64,000 nucleotides of DNA from Athripsodes cinereus (GCA_947579605.1 OX388307.1:12749237-12813236); one strand, 5' to 3'. Shown: positions 25,442-37,981, counted from the first letter of the stretch. The notes: generated from the sequence alone by a model not told the origin. Made by a program: numbers and translations.

Positions 25442-25606
25442 TTAGTGAGATGAAATAATTGGGGCTAGCAGACAGCTATTACAAGGTGACGGGATCTCGT
25501 CTCTGGTTATCATTGTTCCCTCCTCGTCATTCAAGTGGTAGTGCGCTGGTGCTAGTGGTGGTGGCGGGGTCATGACGGCAGACACAGAGGGCACATTAGA
25601 GGTAGA
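25442..25606 (-). CDS. Candidate terminal coding exon of an unidentified nested gene
   Basis: After an acceptor-like TATATTCCAG the minus strand has 54 sense codons and a TAA. The peptide reads STSNVPSVSAVMTPPPPLAP, then AHYHLNDEEGTMITRDEIPS, then PCNSCLLAPIISSH. The GC content and balanced codon use are sharply unlike the surrounding intron. A Pro-rich linker followed by an acidic/polar tail would suit a cytoplasmic C-terminus. The frame stays open for about 14 codons upstream of the acceptor, so a longer exon is possible. No homologue was recognised. It lies inside zipper intron 1 on the same strand. Confidence 0.45.
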   Translation of the reverse strand, partial: STSNVPSVSAVMTPPPPLAPAHYHLNDEEGTMITRDEIPSPCNSCLLAPIISSH

Positions 25607-25659
25607 CTGGAATATACCATCATAATAGTATGCTAATACATTACCGCGTTACGTTACGA

Positions 25660-28600
25660 TATATACCTACACATATTCATTGGAAAACAAATCAATTTTC
25701 ACAGCTATTGTCTCAATTATAAATAGCAACATTATAAAATTTAATTCAATCTATCCGTGTACATAGCACAATTAACAATATTATTTATAATATTTTTTTT
25801 AAAAGAAGATACTCACAAAATATTTAGGTAGGTAAGTACCTATATATAAATATACAGATATCTGTATAAGTTTATTGAAACGCATTGTCTCAAGGCGAAG
25901 CAAGAATAATAACAAAAATTATTTTGTTTTTCTTGCCCCAGAAAAAAGAAAAAAAAATTAACTACTCTAAACCTTCTGAATAGTGACAAAATTCTGAGAA
26001 ATTCCTTTTTCAGCAATTACCTAAAAAAGTGACAAATATTGCAATACCTACTCTGGATTTTTTTACCTACATTAAAATATTATATTCCATAATGTTGTTC
26101 TTATTATTGTTTGTATGTACTATTTTGGAAAATGAATTTAAAAAAAAAACACAAAATCATCTAATCTATGAATGGAAGTGTGACATGGCATTTTAAATAC
26201 TAGCAAAAAGTCCCTACGATATCGGTGGTGTAATGGTCAACGGACAAAATATCAACGAAGTTCCAAGTTCGACTACCTTTACGGTTCAAGCCGGTTTCGG
26301 GGATTAGTCATGTACCATACCTTGGTGAGTGGCTGTACACCTAAAATATAATCAGGCAATATTTCGTTGACCAGTATTCTTTACCTAATTTATCTATTCA
26401 AATGGTGGGCGCTAATCACACGACATGTGGTGTGACTCAATGTGAGTTCCTCCGATGTCCAATTAAACATACTTATTTAAATATTAGGCACATACCTATT
26501 AAAATTGTTAGGCATGCATTGAACATTAATTCATAAACTTGTATATACTCACAGCTACATGTTCACTATAACAATATTCAACTACATCAATAATTCTAAC
26601 TGTCCACGCAACCATTTTTATACTGATTGACTACTTCAAGGACGTCCACTTTGAAATAAGCAAAACAATAAGTTTAATGATAATACATATTAAATTTTAA
26701 TCGTGAATGTTTTTTTATATACAAATCGTAGATAGGCTATTATTGAACTTATTTATTTATTGGACTTTTCAATAGATTTTAACAAATATAAATAAAGTAT
26801 ACAACACATACATATGAAATTCCTAATTATGAAAAGTTCATACATTTACTCGTGTCGTGTTTACGCGTCGTTGGTGCGGATTGCGCAGTGTCACCTTGTC
26901 ATTCAAAATAAAGGACAGATCCTTTACTCCAGATACCGTTTTTAATACTGCATAGTTTATGATCAATCTGCTTTATAGAAATTTATAACATTGCTTACAT
27001 TTGATATCTTAGTGATCCTGAAAGACTAACTAAATAATTTTAATAATAACTGTTAATATGTACTGAGATATAGAATCAAGTACCTTTGTATATACACCAG
27101 TGGCGGGACTAGGCTTTTCACATCGGGCATGCTTTGTACAAATATACTATTTTACTCGCAAACGAGTGGACGTCCTTGAGAATAATATAATATAGGTATA
27201 TATATCGGAGACGGGACTAGGCTTTTCATGTTGGTCTTACATTCGTTATAATAATAAAAAAAAAAAGATATCCAGAATGGTTGACATACCCCTTTGCTGA
27301 ATTTAAGATATTAAATGGTTTATATTCGATGTCTATTAAAAGACACTTAAAAACTTTAGTGGGAGATCTATTGTTTGCCAAAGACTTCATGGGTCCTTAA
27401 TATAAATAAATAAAATACAAGAAGTCTGCGATACAAATAAATACTATTTTTTAGTATGTAAGTAACTTTAAAGTTAAATGTCGTAATTTCTATACAATTT
27501 ATTTTGTCTCGCGCATCCATCATAATATTAATCAATCCTTTATGAAGAACGTTTCAAATCTAAAAACTATTAGCGGTTGCACATAGTATCTACCTTCAAA
27601 TTATTTTTAACTGCCTAGTACGTTACGCACGACTCACACAATCATCACACAACCAATACAAATAAAAACATACTCATATAGGTACATTATGCACCCAAAC
27701 GTTCTTCGTGCAAGCTTGCTTATTTTGTCCTTAAGATTGCACACATACAACCAAACATACCCAATAATACACATGTATGGCGCGTCATTGCCTACTACGT
27801 ATTCACACTAAAATTTAAGTGTGTGTTAGTGAGACAGAGGCTACGTATAAAGCAATAACTTACTATTCCATTAATTTAGCTATCACGGTAAATTATTGGA
27901 TTTTATTAAAAAAAAGTCAATATAACGTATCGATTTTACACGCACTTCAATACAAATAGTACGCGCTTTTGATAAAAACTCTAAAACTTACAAAAATTGT
28001 ATATTTGCTGCGTATATTTTTGTAAATCGTTCTCTTTGCAACGAAATGTTTGGCGGCAAATTCAAACTAGTTTTTGATGATTTCAATATTTTCTTCATAG
28101 ATTCTATGGGCATGCTGTGCTTTTTTGCATGTATGGCAGGCACGCGACTGATATACACGTATAGAATATATTGATTATTAATGTGTAGTAACAATATGAC
28201 AGCGTAACAACTGTAGATAAATTTGTTGCATTTACACGTGGTGAATTTCGATATTAATTCACGTCAGAATATACGATGGAAATCATTCACGGTATCTTTG
28301 TTATATACGAGTATTATATGTTTGTAATATACGCACATAATAATACAATAATACATTAAAACATTCACGCATAATTGAAAATGATGCCAGTTTTATAAAT
28401 GTCTCAGATCGTGCATTCATAACATATAATTCGTATTGGACCCGAGAGCATGTACCATGTATGTGTGTAATAAATACATATTTATAATAATATGTATTAA
28501 GTACCTACGGATATAATCTCATGAGTGAAGTGAACACATTTCATTGTATGGTGTGGTACCTATACTACCTACCTACCTACCCGTAACATTCATCCCATAT

Positions 28601-31600
28601 GAGAGCACCAGCACACACTAAAGCACTATACCTACCTACATATGACCGAAGTGAAACCTGTTTTTCATAATACACACCGAAAACATTCCAAAATCACAAG
28701 TAATAATATGATTTCAAAGGAGTTGACGTAGGAAGACCTTCCTATAATAATCACTTTACTGAATGGACAAAAATAAAAGCAACAATATCGTACACGAACT
28801 GAACGTAGACCAAAGACGAAATTATAATATGGCTATCATTTCAGTCGGTAATTAATAGTAACGCCTGAGTCAGTATTTAAACAACATAAAATCGAATTAA
28901 GTCAGTTTGTAGTCTACAACATATTGATATCTGCTAAAATAACACATGAGTGTATTTATAGGATCACTAAAATGAATCATGTCAATGCTTAATTATTTTT
29001 AACATACGACCAAATACTATAATTATCTATTATATTTTTATTTTTTTTATTTAATGAAAATAATACATTGAATAAGAAATATATACATCTTAGGATAATG
29101 AATCACGCCAAATCTAAAAGATTTGTCGGCGTGTTCTCTTATACTATATACATATATTAACCTAATACGACATTAATCTAAATACAAAAATAATATTATT
29201 AGTTATAAATAAATCCACACTTTATTAACCATTCCTTGACTAAATAAATAAAAAAGTAAAATAAAAAAATGTGGCCGGTCCAAGCTTGGAAGCAAAATAC
29301 TTTATTGCTACAACTTATATGCGATACTCTATAGTTATTGAATTGGAGTAACGAAAAAGATTAACATAATGATTATTATAAATTCAACGCTGATAGACGA
29401 TCACTATGTAAATAATCGTTATTGAAATAAAACTTGAGAAAACGCAGATACAGATGTGAGAATTTGATTAACAAGAATATCGCTATCGATATGCTTCAAT
29501 TGGGAGTGGTTATGATATATCAGTGACTTACCGGCCTACGGGTGCGAAATGAAAATATTCCGATAAGTTACGAGTGTGCATGTAATGTGTGATATTAGAG
29601 CAATTAACCAGCTGATACGTGATTTCAGAATAATTTATGTAGACCACTTTTAAGAAACTAAATCCTTATGACCGCCTGTGGAGATTACATCACCACAATT
29701 TGTAATCCAGAAATAGTAGGTATTTATCTAACAATAATATGTTATATAATAATATATTATATAATATTATATTTTACAAATAGGCGCATATAAAAGCTAC
29801 ATTATTTATTATGTTATAATATTATTGATGAGTAGTCCTGAATATCGTTAAAATAAAGATAAAAATACATTGAAGGAGCACATAATAAAACCAACATAAT
29901 CGGATTTATCACAATATATTATTATGTAGTTGCGTACATTTACTAAAAGGACGTACAACTATACTTGGCATACCTACTTACAACACATAGCTAGTGTGCC
30001 TCTACGTGAACGTGTACGTGAATTTACACGGGAATAAAAGAAATGAGTTTCTTGCAAATGAATCTAAGAAAGCAAAATCAGCTACGGAAATTAGAATAAC
30101 AGTAATTTTTACAAAAAAATAAGATGAACGTAAAAATAGTACCAAATGTATTAATTGTACGAGTATACAGCAATATGTAAATAATACATAAGTAGGTGTT
30201 ACATGTTGCAAATAGCGAAGAAGTTCTGTATTAGATATCTGACATAGAATTGCAATGATTAGAATAGGTATGTAGCAGCGCCAGTAAGTGATAATATGGC
30301 TCAGTTACATGGAATTATGCAATGGAAAACACAAGTAATTGTGACAAGAGCAGAATTTCAATGGAGTTCAAATAATAACGAAGATATTATTAACATTACA
30401 ACGAAAATGTACCGGCGTCTTTTACAAATACATCAACAAACCAAAATATTCCCACTTTATCAGTAGTTTTAAAATATGAAATATTCGTGAGTGTAAACAT
30501 TCATAGATTCTTACTATTAACCTTTACAATGGTGAGAAAATTATCAAACGTGGAGAGAAATAAGAATTCATTTATGACACACCACATGCCACCATTAAAG
30601 TTATTGTACTCAATAAACAAAAAAGTTTTTTTTAAGTTATTTACTAATTCTAAAGTGATACAAAATTTTTCATTGAACGCCCAAACTAGGTAATGTGGAA
30701 AGGAAATAACTTTCCAACACTGATAAAAAATTATACAAAACGTTTTCCCAAGACGTGATGTTAATAATATATTTCAACGCCTTGGATTCTAATAAGTGAA
30801 ACATTTCACGATAACAAACTTTACACCTAGACAAAACTTTAATTGAAAAAACTAGCCGCGGTGTAACAATTATTAAAATGCAGTTATGCATAATGTTATC
30901 ACATGGTTGTAGCGGTGAATAAGAGAAGAAGAAGACAGTCGGCATAATTATTATTATTAGTGCTTATAGTATTATTCACTCGTCATTGAGTACGTATTCA
31001 CCTCAGCGCAGCTATCTACTATATAGTTATAATATTATCTACTAGAGTCGATATTTATATTCACTGCGTTGGAAAATGGTGAAAGTGAAATTAGTGCAAA
31101 CAGCGCTACCTTGTAAATTACGTGCAGATAGAACTAGGCAATAATAATTATAATGGAATCTTAGGGTTTATTACATGGAATTATTATGTGTTATGATTCT
31201 TGAATGGGCCTAGCGGTGGTTTTTCCGCAAAACGGCGCGCTGCAACAGTAACGCATGAGTAATGTAAAACTGTCACCTAAAATATGTGGGAGTCATGATA
31301 CATTATTTATACCTGACAGAGGTACTTCTTATGTCAATTAACACATGCACATGTGTAAGCATTAGGGGATGTACCTAATTATATTTAACTCAAAACTAGA
31401 TTAGTATGATTTTTTTTTAAATGACAATTTCCAGTAGTTTCCGTTCTTAGTAATTGCCCACAGGTTACAAATATTTTTTTACGATTAGTAGTTTTAATTT
31501 TTAATATCATATCAGGCAGTGGTCTCCGATATCAACAGAATATGACAGATACATCACAGGTAAAATACTTTTTTTATCCCAGAGAAGCCAGCACTAACTA

Positions 31601-32160
31601 TGTAATGACATGCAAAACTCAAATACCGAAAGAAAACGACATGCTAGCCACATATATATTTATATAAATATTGTACTATTGGTTGGCCGTATTGCTTACA
31701 ATATCCCCATAATAAATGAGTTCATTCATTCATCATTTATAATATGTACTCGTCTAGTTATGTTAATAATAGTACCTATGCATTGTAATTTATAATTCTG
31801 TAATATTCATGCACATGCAATATTGTTTTCGTTACGTAATAACTCCCAGTAAGGTTATGATATCAATAATTACTTTCGCATTCTTATATACGATGATTAT
31901 TTCAGAAAAAAATATTAGCAAGATCCGTGAAAGATTTGGGGCCCATCAGTGTTTCTTGATTCAATTTTAATTTCAATTTCAATTTATTCAATTATAAACA
32001 ATACCTCAAAACAGCAACTAAGGTTGCTGGTGTCAGAGGCGTGCAGTATTACAAATCTGGTAAAACAATGATGAATTTTGCATTCGTTAAGCGTAGACAT
32101 AACAGAGTTAAAGCCTGCTTATCGATGTTATTTTTACAATTAACCGTTGTATGCGGTAAT
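25660..32160. other. Intronic stretch with few recognisable features
   Basis: The stretch is mostly AT-rich single-copy sequence. A tRNA-like SINE-head relic lies at about 26218-26315 (GGTGGTGTAATGGTCAACGG and CGGTTCAAGCC, plus strand). A family B fragment lies at 27262. TA-rich palindromic simple sequence occurs near 29735-29770. No gene could be supported. Confidence 0.4.
27262..27400 (-). repeat. Family B repeat, diverged copy
   Basis: The order of motifs (ATCCAGAATGGTTGACATAC, GCTGAATTTAAGATAT, AAAACTTTAGTGGGAGA) follows the copy at 3404 in the same orientation with many substitutions. Confidence 0.5.
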
Positions 32161-32169
32161 ATACGTAAA

Positions 32170-32310
32170 TTTTACACATGAAACTACCATATAAGCCTTA
32201 CAAAGGCCAACGCTACCTTATTTGGTAATGCCCCGGATAAGACTTGAACCCGCAACCCCTCCTTTTCGCGAGGTGCGCTTTGTAAACTACCGGGCGACAT
32301 GCCAGTCTCG
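32170..32310 (-). mobile_element. tRNA-derived SINE head, second family
   Basis: The minus strand reads GTCGCCCGGTAGTTTACAAA, then GGGTTGCGGGTTCAAGTCTT and ATCCGGGGCATTA, with an internal B box GGTTCAAGTCT. The acceptor-stem ends do not pair convincingly and no anticodon arm could be closed, so it is called SINE or pseudo-tRNA rather than a tRNA gene. Confidence 0.5.
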
Positions 32311-32489
32311 ATATTCTCTCTCAAAAACTGTCTTGGTATATTCTGGTAAATTTTATTTCAAACAAAATCGCTATAAACAAACCCTAGTGAGCTGGATGAC
32401 TCTCAGAAGTACCTCTATAGACGTCCTACATTGAGCTTCAAACTTGTGTAAAGTGACAATCAGCATATGCAATGGCAATCAGAAGCAAT

Positions 32490-33000
32490 GGCAATGTGTC
32501 AAACATGGCTAAAATACTGGTGCACAATACCATTCTGGTACCATCAATCACGTATGCAAGCGAGACATGGACATGGCTGTAGAAGGACGAAAGTGGAATA
32601 AATGCTGTGGAGATGTGATCGTTGAGAATAACGGTTGGTAAAACGTTGCGTGATAAGAGTGAAGAATGAGGATATTAGAAGAATGAGCGGATGCAAGAAG
32701 AATGTTATGGACGGAATGCGCGTGAATAAACTACGGTGATTTGGGCATGTTGAACGAATGAACGAGGTAAGAATGACAAAGAGGATATACTTGTCTGAAA
32801 GAAAGGGTGTGAGCTTGAGAACCACGTGGCTTGATCACGTGGATCAAATTCTCAAGGACGGCCGTGTGTTGAATAAAAGGAACCGACGTACGTGTATGAG
32901 AAACTGTATGAATGTGGAAGAAGTGTGTAAAGATAGATCTGTTTGGCGTTCCGTTCTCTCTGCCTACCCCACTTGGGACAAGGCGTGAGGGTATAGATAG
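32490..33000 (+). mobile_element. Family A LINE fragment (longest copy)
   Basis: This copy starts earlier in the RT C-terminus (ILVPSITYASETWTW), passes INAVEM, VMDGMRVNKLR, MTKRIYLSERKGVS, TTWLDHVDQILKDGRVLNKR and SVWRSVLSAYPTW, and ends GGACAAGGCGTGAGGGTATA followed by a short TAG-rich tail. It contains stops and shifts (for example KLR/stop at the GHVER segment) and so is inactive. Confidence 0.75.
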
Positions 33001-33546
33001 CTAGTGATAGACAATCAACATAAATCCAAGTCATACCTGATATTTGATATTTATATGACACTGTTTTGTTTTGTAATATTGTAACCAATGTACAATGAAG
33101 AATAAAATACCTAAGGCAGATAATTTTGCTTATACAATGTCATAATACATAAAATTTTCATGAAATCGATTCCAAATCTCACCTATGATACACTTTATCA
33201 CTCAAATCAGTTCAATCACTTACAAGTTGCGTCTTTATCGAACAAGTATTGAATAATAAATGATACATGCAAATGTCTATAAGTATGTATGTACTACATA
33301 TCTATCTATATGGGCCTGCATTACATGAGTATTTTTTATCGTTTTATCATTTACTATACAGTGTTTCATATCCACTCCCTGCCGAACAAATATTTATCCT
33401 GACCTCACCTTACGTGTACTTTTTTTTCTTCACACATAAGTGCTGTACGTATGTATTACGAATCTTGTGAATGTACGTTATGGACTTGAGAAAAAAACGC
33501 AACGAATCTAAAACAATGTACATATTGTAGCGATGACATCATTGAT

Positions 33547-34077
33547 GTGGTGTTCTCACTTTGGCGAATATCGCCAGGCACCAAAATATCGCCAGCTATT
33601 TGAACCGTGTGAACAAAATGACAGCTAGGCTGAAACGATAAAAACCAGTAGAAACGATATCGTCTCGAGTTGACCACCTTCCAACTTTTTCGGCCGATTG
33701 AACGATTTGCGCATGCGCAGATGTGCGCGGCGTTCGTATCTATGGTAAAAAATTATAACCTATAAATTTTATAATGTTTCCCGCTTCGTGACAGCTGTTA
33801 TCTTTGTTGATAGTTTAGCGTTTGTTTCCTTAATTAAATAATACATAACCTCTACTATAACATTTTCAACTAAAAATTAACACTTCGCGATCTCCATCTC
33901 GACGTCCGCCATTTTGAAAACAGTGTCAAAATCAAAGCGCATCTGACAGATCGTTTCTAAATAGGTGGACTGTGTGAACAGGTGTGACGATCAATGGATG
34001 TCGGCGAATTTTGTTTTTTCGCCTGGCGATATATTTTGAAATTCGCCTGGCGATACTCGCCAAATGTGAACACCCCA
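33547..34077. mobile_element. Long-TIR MITE with possible captured promoter-like core
   Basis: The left end GGTGTTCTCACTTTGGCGAA and the right end (reverse complement GGTGTTCACATTTGGCGAGT) are inverted repeats that extend through ATCGCCAGGC. Flanking octamers CATTGATG and CATGAATG agree at six of eight bases, a possible eroded 8-bp duplication. The core includes a CpG-rich stretch with GCGCATGCGCAGATG (near 33711) and GACGTCCGCCATTTTG (near 33901). These look like promoter or 5' UTR sequence rather than transposase. Confidence 0.6.
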
Positions 34078-34140
34078 TGAATGTAAACAACAGACAAAAA
34101 ATAAGGAATTTAATATATAAGAAATTATAGCAATTTGAAT

Positions 34141-34616
34141 CAGGGATGTTGCGAATATTCGCATCCGCATCCGCAAATGCGGAGCTTCCGCATGTATTTG
34201 GACATCTGCATCCGCATCCGCATTCGCAATAATCGATGCGGATGTTCATGCGGATGCGGATGTAAGACAATTTACGACAAGAAAGAAATGGGGCGGGGCC
34301 GGCGAATGGCGCGTGCCGTTCGCACTTGACATTAACCAATGGGAACGAAAAAATTGGTGACAAGATCCGACGCGTTTTTATTTTTGCCGGTTTTATTTTA
34401 TTTTTGCAAATAACAAAAAAGAAAAAAAAATTCGCCAAAAATACCATAATATTATTGTAGCAATAATTTCGTCACATTATTATAGTTCCTACTTTCTTTT
34501 CTATAACATCTTAAACATCCGCATCCGCATTCGCATCCGCGGATGTGAGACTTCAAAAATCCGCATCCGCATTCACATCCGCGGATGTGTAAAAATTGAC
34601 ATCCGCAACATCCCTG
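34141..34616. mobile_element. hAT-like MITE (CAGGGATGTTGCG family) with perfect TSD
   Basis: The termini CAGGGATGTTGCG and CGCAACATCCCTG are inverted and are flanked by a perfect 8-bp duplication ATTTGAAT (34133-34140 and 34617-34624). Subterminal regions are dense arrays of the hexamer CATCCG/CGGATG. It carries no transposase. Long ORFs overlapping it (for example the minus-strand one over 33932-34447) cross its boundary and are artefacts. Confidence 0.9.
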
Positions 34617-34629
34617 ATTTGAATCATCT

Positions 34630-36690
34630 TTGGATATTCTCATCGATTCAATTCCGAAAAACAAGCCGAAACATTTTGTCATTCATTCTTCATTATCTTT
34701 ATCATCATTTATTCTTCTTCATATAAAAAGAAAACTTGAGAAAAAAATTAATGTCATAAATATAGACGGTACATGTAAAAAATAAGCGATCAGCATAATA
34801 GAAAATAAAAATTGCAATTATAACAATTGTGATTCTTTCAACAACAAGTAATGATACTAACATATTCTCTACGTTCAAAATAAATAAATATGTACGTACT
34901 TCCGTTGCCGTAGTCTCGTCCGTACAATTTTCTCAAGTCTTCGTAGGGTCTTTAACCTCAATTAACACGATAATGTAGGTACACAAAGCCGATAAAAGAC
35001 ATCATAATAATAAATAAATTCTTAGGATAAAATCTTGTAAATATATAATATTTTCCTTGCATCTTTAAGTATAAAATATAATATAATCATATATGTGTAA
35101 TGGGAAGAACAGAAGTATACTTAAAATTCAATCTGTAAAGTGTCGGTAGAAAAATTCAATAAAATTAAAACTAGATACTTTTATATCATTGTTTAGGTCA
35201 AAATGTAAGCATTCATTACATTCATCCATGAGTTTACACGTAGAACCCACCAACAATATAATAAATAATTGTACAACTATAAATCAATTGTAACGTCATA
35301 GGTACAAAAGATAGTATCAAAATATTTGTTATATAATTATTATTTTATCATCAAATGCCTGTACATCTCGGTAGCTTAATAACAGTTTGTGTAAAATTAA
35401 GTGGATGAGATTTTTGTTTAAACAAAAATTAGGATAGCGAGTATAAACTCAAGGACATAATATCAAACAAATCATTTATTTTCTCATAAGAAACGCCATG
35501 ACTGTGTATGAAACAAGTTTTATAATTTGTTAAAAAGTTATTACAGTAAAATAATTTACATAGTTTGCATTATTCTAGCTAATCACTTTTTATGTATACC
35601 AACTACGTAGTTAAACGAATGGATTTGATTCAATATACCTATTTAAAAGCTACTTGTTTGCGTTTCACGTTTCACGAAAATAACGAAGAAACGAAATATC
35701 TATAAACTGTATCACCCTAATCAAGAGCAATACAGTATTCTTAATAGAAACGGTAAGGTGCAGTACGTCCATACATCACCAGTATCTACAGAGTTTATCA
35801 GTTTAAGTAAGTAGGTAGGTATCTAATTAAGTCTGGTCGGTAATTAACATTCTCGATGATGTTATCAAAGCTGTCGGCGCCAAAACACTAATCCATTATG
35901 TTGGGTCGTGAAGCTCTAAGTCACCATTCAGTCATCCACCAGTGCTGCAGTCCAATCCAATTACCAATACTATGTAAATCGTTCATGGTAGTTTTTTTCA
36001 TAAAACTTCTGCGAGAAACAAGATAGTGAAAGTTGAAAAGATGAGCAAAGAGGCAAGGACTAAATAAATATCAAATGTTTATTTAAAAGCGATACCTATT
36101 ACTTTCTATGCAAGAATGTGATATAATTCCTAATCACGTCATACTATAGTGCTTAGGAATTATATCACAGGCTTAAAAGATAACACAAACAAAAAGTACC
36201 GATACCTATCTATAAATCAGCTGACTATAATAAAATAGTTAAGTATGTATGTAGCATCCACAACATAAGAATAATAATGTGGGACAATGTATTGTACGAT
36301 GTGGAATATTACTACTCGTTATGTCTACCTGTGCTGCGCCACCAGGTGCAAACCTCTAGCCACTACTATCGAACACAAATATAAAAATATGTTAGGTAGA
36401 TCTTTGTAATAGTGTTTATAATTTGGTAAATACTACAGTAGGTACAACGGCAATATAAAACTTATCCACCAAGATAGTGTAATGTAGTGCAACATTAAAG
36501 AAGTAAGCATAAATATTGGTTTATTATAATGGGATGGTGACATATCACAAAAAAGAAAGTAGCTCTACCTTCCATAGCACGAAAGCAGATATCGTGATAG
36601 TGCCGAGTGTGATACCTGAAGAATGAATACTTAATAAGTAAGTTTCATGGATGTCCTTAACGATCACTTTTACGAATTGAATCTGGGGCA
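34630..36690. other. Intronic stretch, nothing recognised except a hairpin
   Basis: The stretch is AT-rich without genes. A perfect 17-bp-stem hairpin at 36117-36169 is listed separately. Confidence 0.5.
36117..36169. repeat. Perfect inverted repeat / hairpin
   Basis: TGTGATATAATTCCTAA (36117-36133) is the exact reverse complement of 36153-36169. After one mismatch a further CAC/GTG pairs, leaving an 11-nt loop. At 53 nt it is short for a pre-miRNA but would be a very stable RNA hairpin on either strand. Confidence 0.7.
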
Positions 36691-36701
36691 TCTCTCTCAA
36701 G

Positions 36702-37981
36702 TAGGGATTGCAATCCCGCGGGATTTTTACTGGATCCCGCTGGATTGGATTATTAAAAATTGCAAAAAATAACAACATCTTACTGTACATAATTGAATAT
36801 AACATAAATAACTATACTATCATATATGAATTTGATATAACTAACTATAGGTACTATTAGTCTTTAATTTTTCTTACTAATTCATTATCTAATCAATCAA
36901 GTATTATGGAACAAATTTTAAAATATCAAATGAAAAGTCACTTCTCTTTTTAGAAAAATGAATTTAAAAAAATAGCATTAATGGTGTTATCTTCCAAGAT
37001 ACTTCTTAAGGAACTACATATGTAGCCAGCGACCGAAAAGGCTCATTCTGCCCCCACACTAATTGTTGGTTAGATACTTAATAAAAAGTCGTGCAACAAA
37101 GTCAAATACTTTTCTTTAACTCCATCTCTTTTAAATGCTGCCATTTCTTTTTTCAATATTTTTTCGAAGCATTTCTCTTGTCCAGTTTCTGTCTGTTTAG
37201 TGTAATCTTCATCGTCTTGCTGCATTTCTTATTCCATTTGTAAAGTTAAATTGTTTTCCACATTCAGAGACTGTTGACAATTATCTGCAATTACATCACC
37301 TACAGCTACAAATTCTACATTTTGAGCGTCTTCTATAATGACTCGATGTAACATGTTTTTCATTTCTTGCCGCAACTTATTCTTTTTCGGCATTACAAAT
37401 ATTGAATTGCACGTTTTCAACTCTTAGTCATATTTTTTTGGATGCGGAAAATAAATCAACATAGCTGTAATTTCACTGCATCTTTCTTTCACTCTTGCAC
37501 GCAGCGCCCCGGATAGTACATCGCTTAATACTGTGTCTAGCTTCTCTAACCTCTCTAAAATAAATCGAAATGTTATATCTGCCGTTATTAGTGTAGACTC
37601 TCTTCTGCATAATACTTTCCGACCAATTTAAAGGGCTGCAAGCTGTCAATCACGTTTTTGATTTTGTGCGTAAATTTTATATCAGATGCTATGTCAATGA
37701 GAGCCTTCTCAATGCAAACTTTGAGACTAAAATCTTTCTAACATATCAAGTAAGCTGTTCCAGCGAGTGCAGCAATCTAGGATTAAGCATAATTCTTTTC
37801 CTGTTTCTTCTTTAAGTATTTTTGAAAATATGTATCATCTTTAGTTGGCAACTTTCGGAAAATCTTCATCTTGCGGATTCGCACTTGCGGATCCGCAAGC
37901 ATATGCGGGATCCCGCAGACCCTAAAATAACGCGGATCCCGCTGGATTGCGGGATCCCACTTTGCTGGATTGCAATCCCTA
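36702..37981 (-). mobile_element. Degenerate hAT transposon, 1.28 kb, with perfect 8-bp TSD
   Basis: The termini TAGGGATTGCAATCC are perfectly inverted (15 bp), with further GGGATCCCGC words inside each end. The element is flanked by CTCTCAAG at 36694-36701 and 37982-37989. Inside, pieces of a hAT transposase can be read on the minus strand (see the pseudogene entry), so this is a decayed and internally deleted autonomous element rather than a MITE. Confidence 0.9.
36963..37612 (-). pseudogene. hAT transposase relics (middle segment and C-terminal dimerisation motif)
   Basis: At 37441-37612 the minus strand reads RESTLITADITFRFILERLE, then KLDTVLSDVLSGALRARVKE, then RCSEITAMLIYFPH, a segment typical of the middle of hAT transposases. 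At 36963-37069 it reads PTISVGAE-stop-AFSVAGYICS, then SLRSILEDNTINAIFF, the C-terminal hAT dimerisation motif (family pattern SxER.FSxAG). The in-frame TGA at 37043-37045 replaces the expected Arg of ER, consistent with a CGA to TGA change. The stretch between is out of frame. The protein is non-functional. Confidence 0.8.

Noticed and set aside
32222..32305. tRNA gene on the minus strand
   Set aside because: B box is good, but the acceptor stem does not pair and no clear anticodon loop can be drawn.
33932..34447. 171-codon minus-strand ORF
   Set aside because: It crosses the boundary of two MITEs and its Arg/Cys/Gly-rich part is a reading of CATCCG hexamer repeats.
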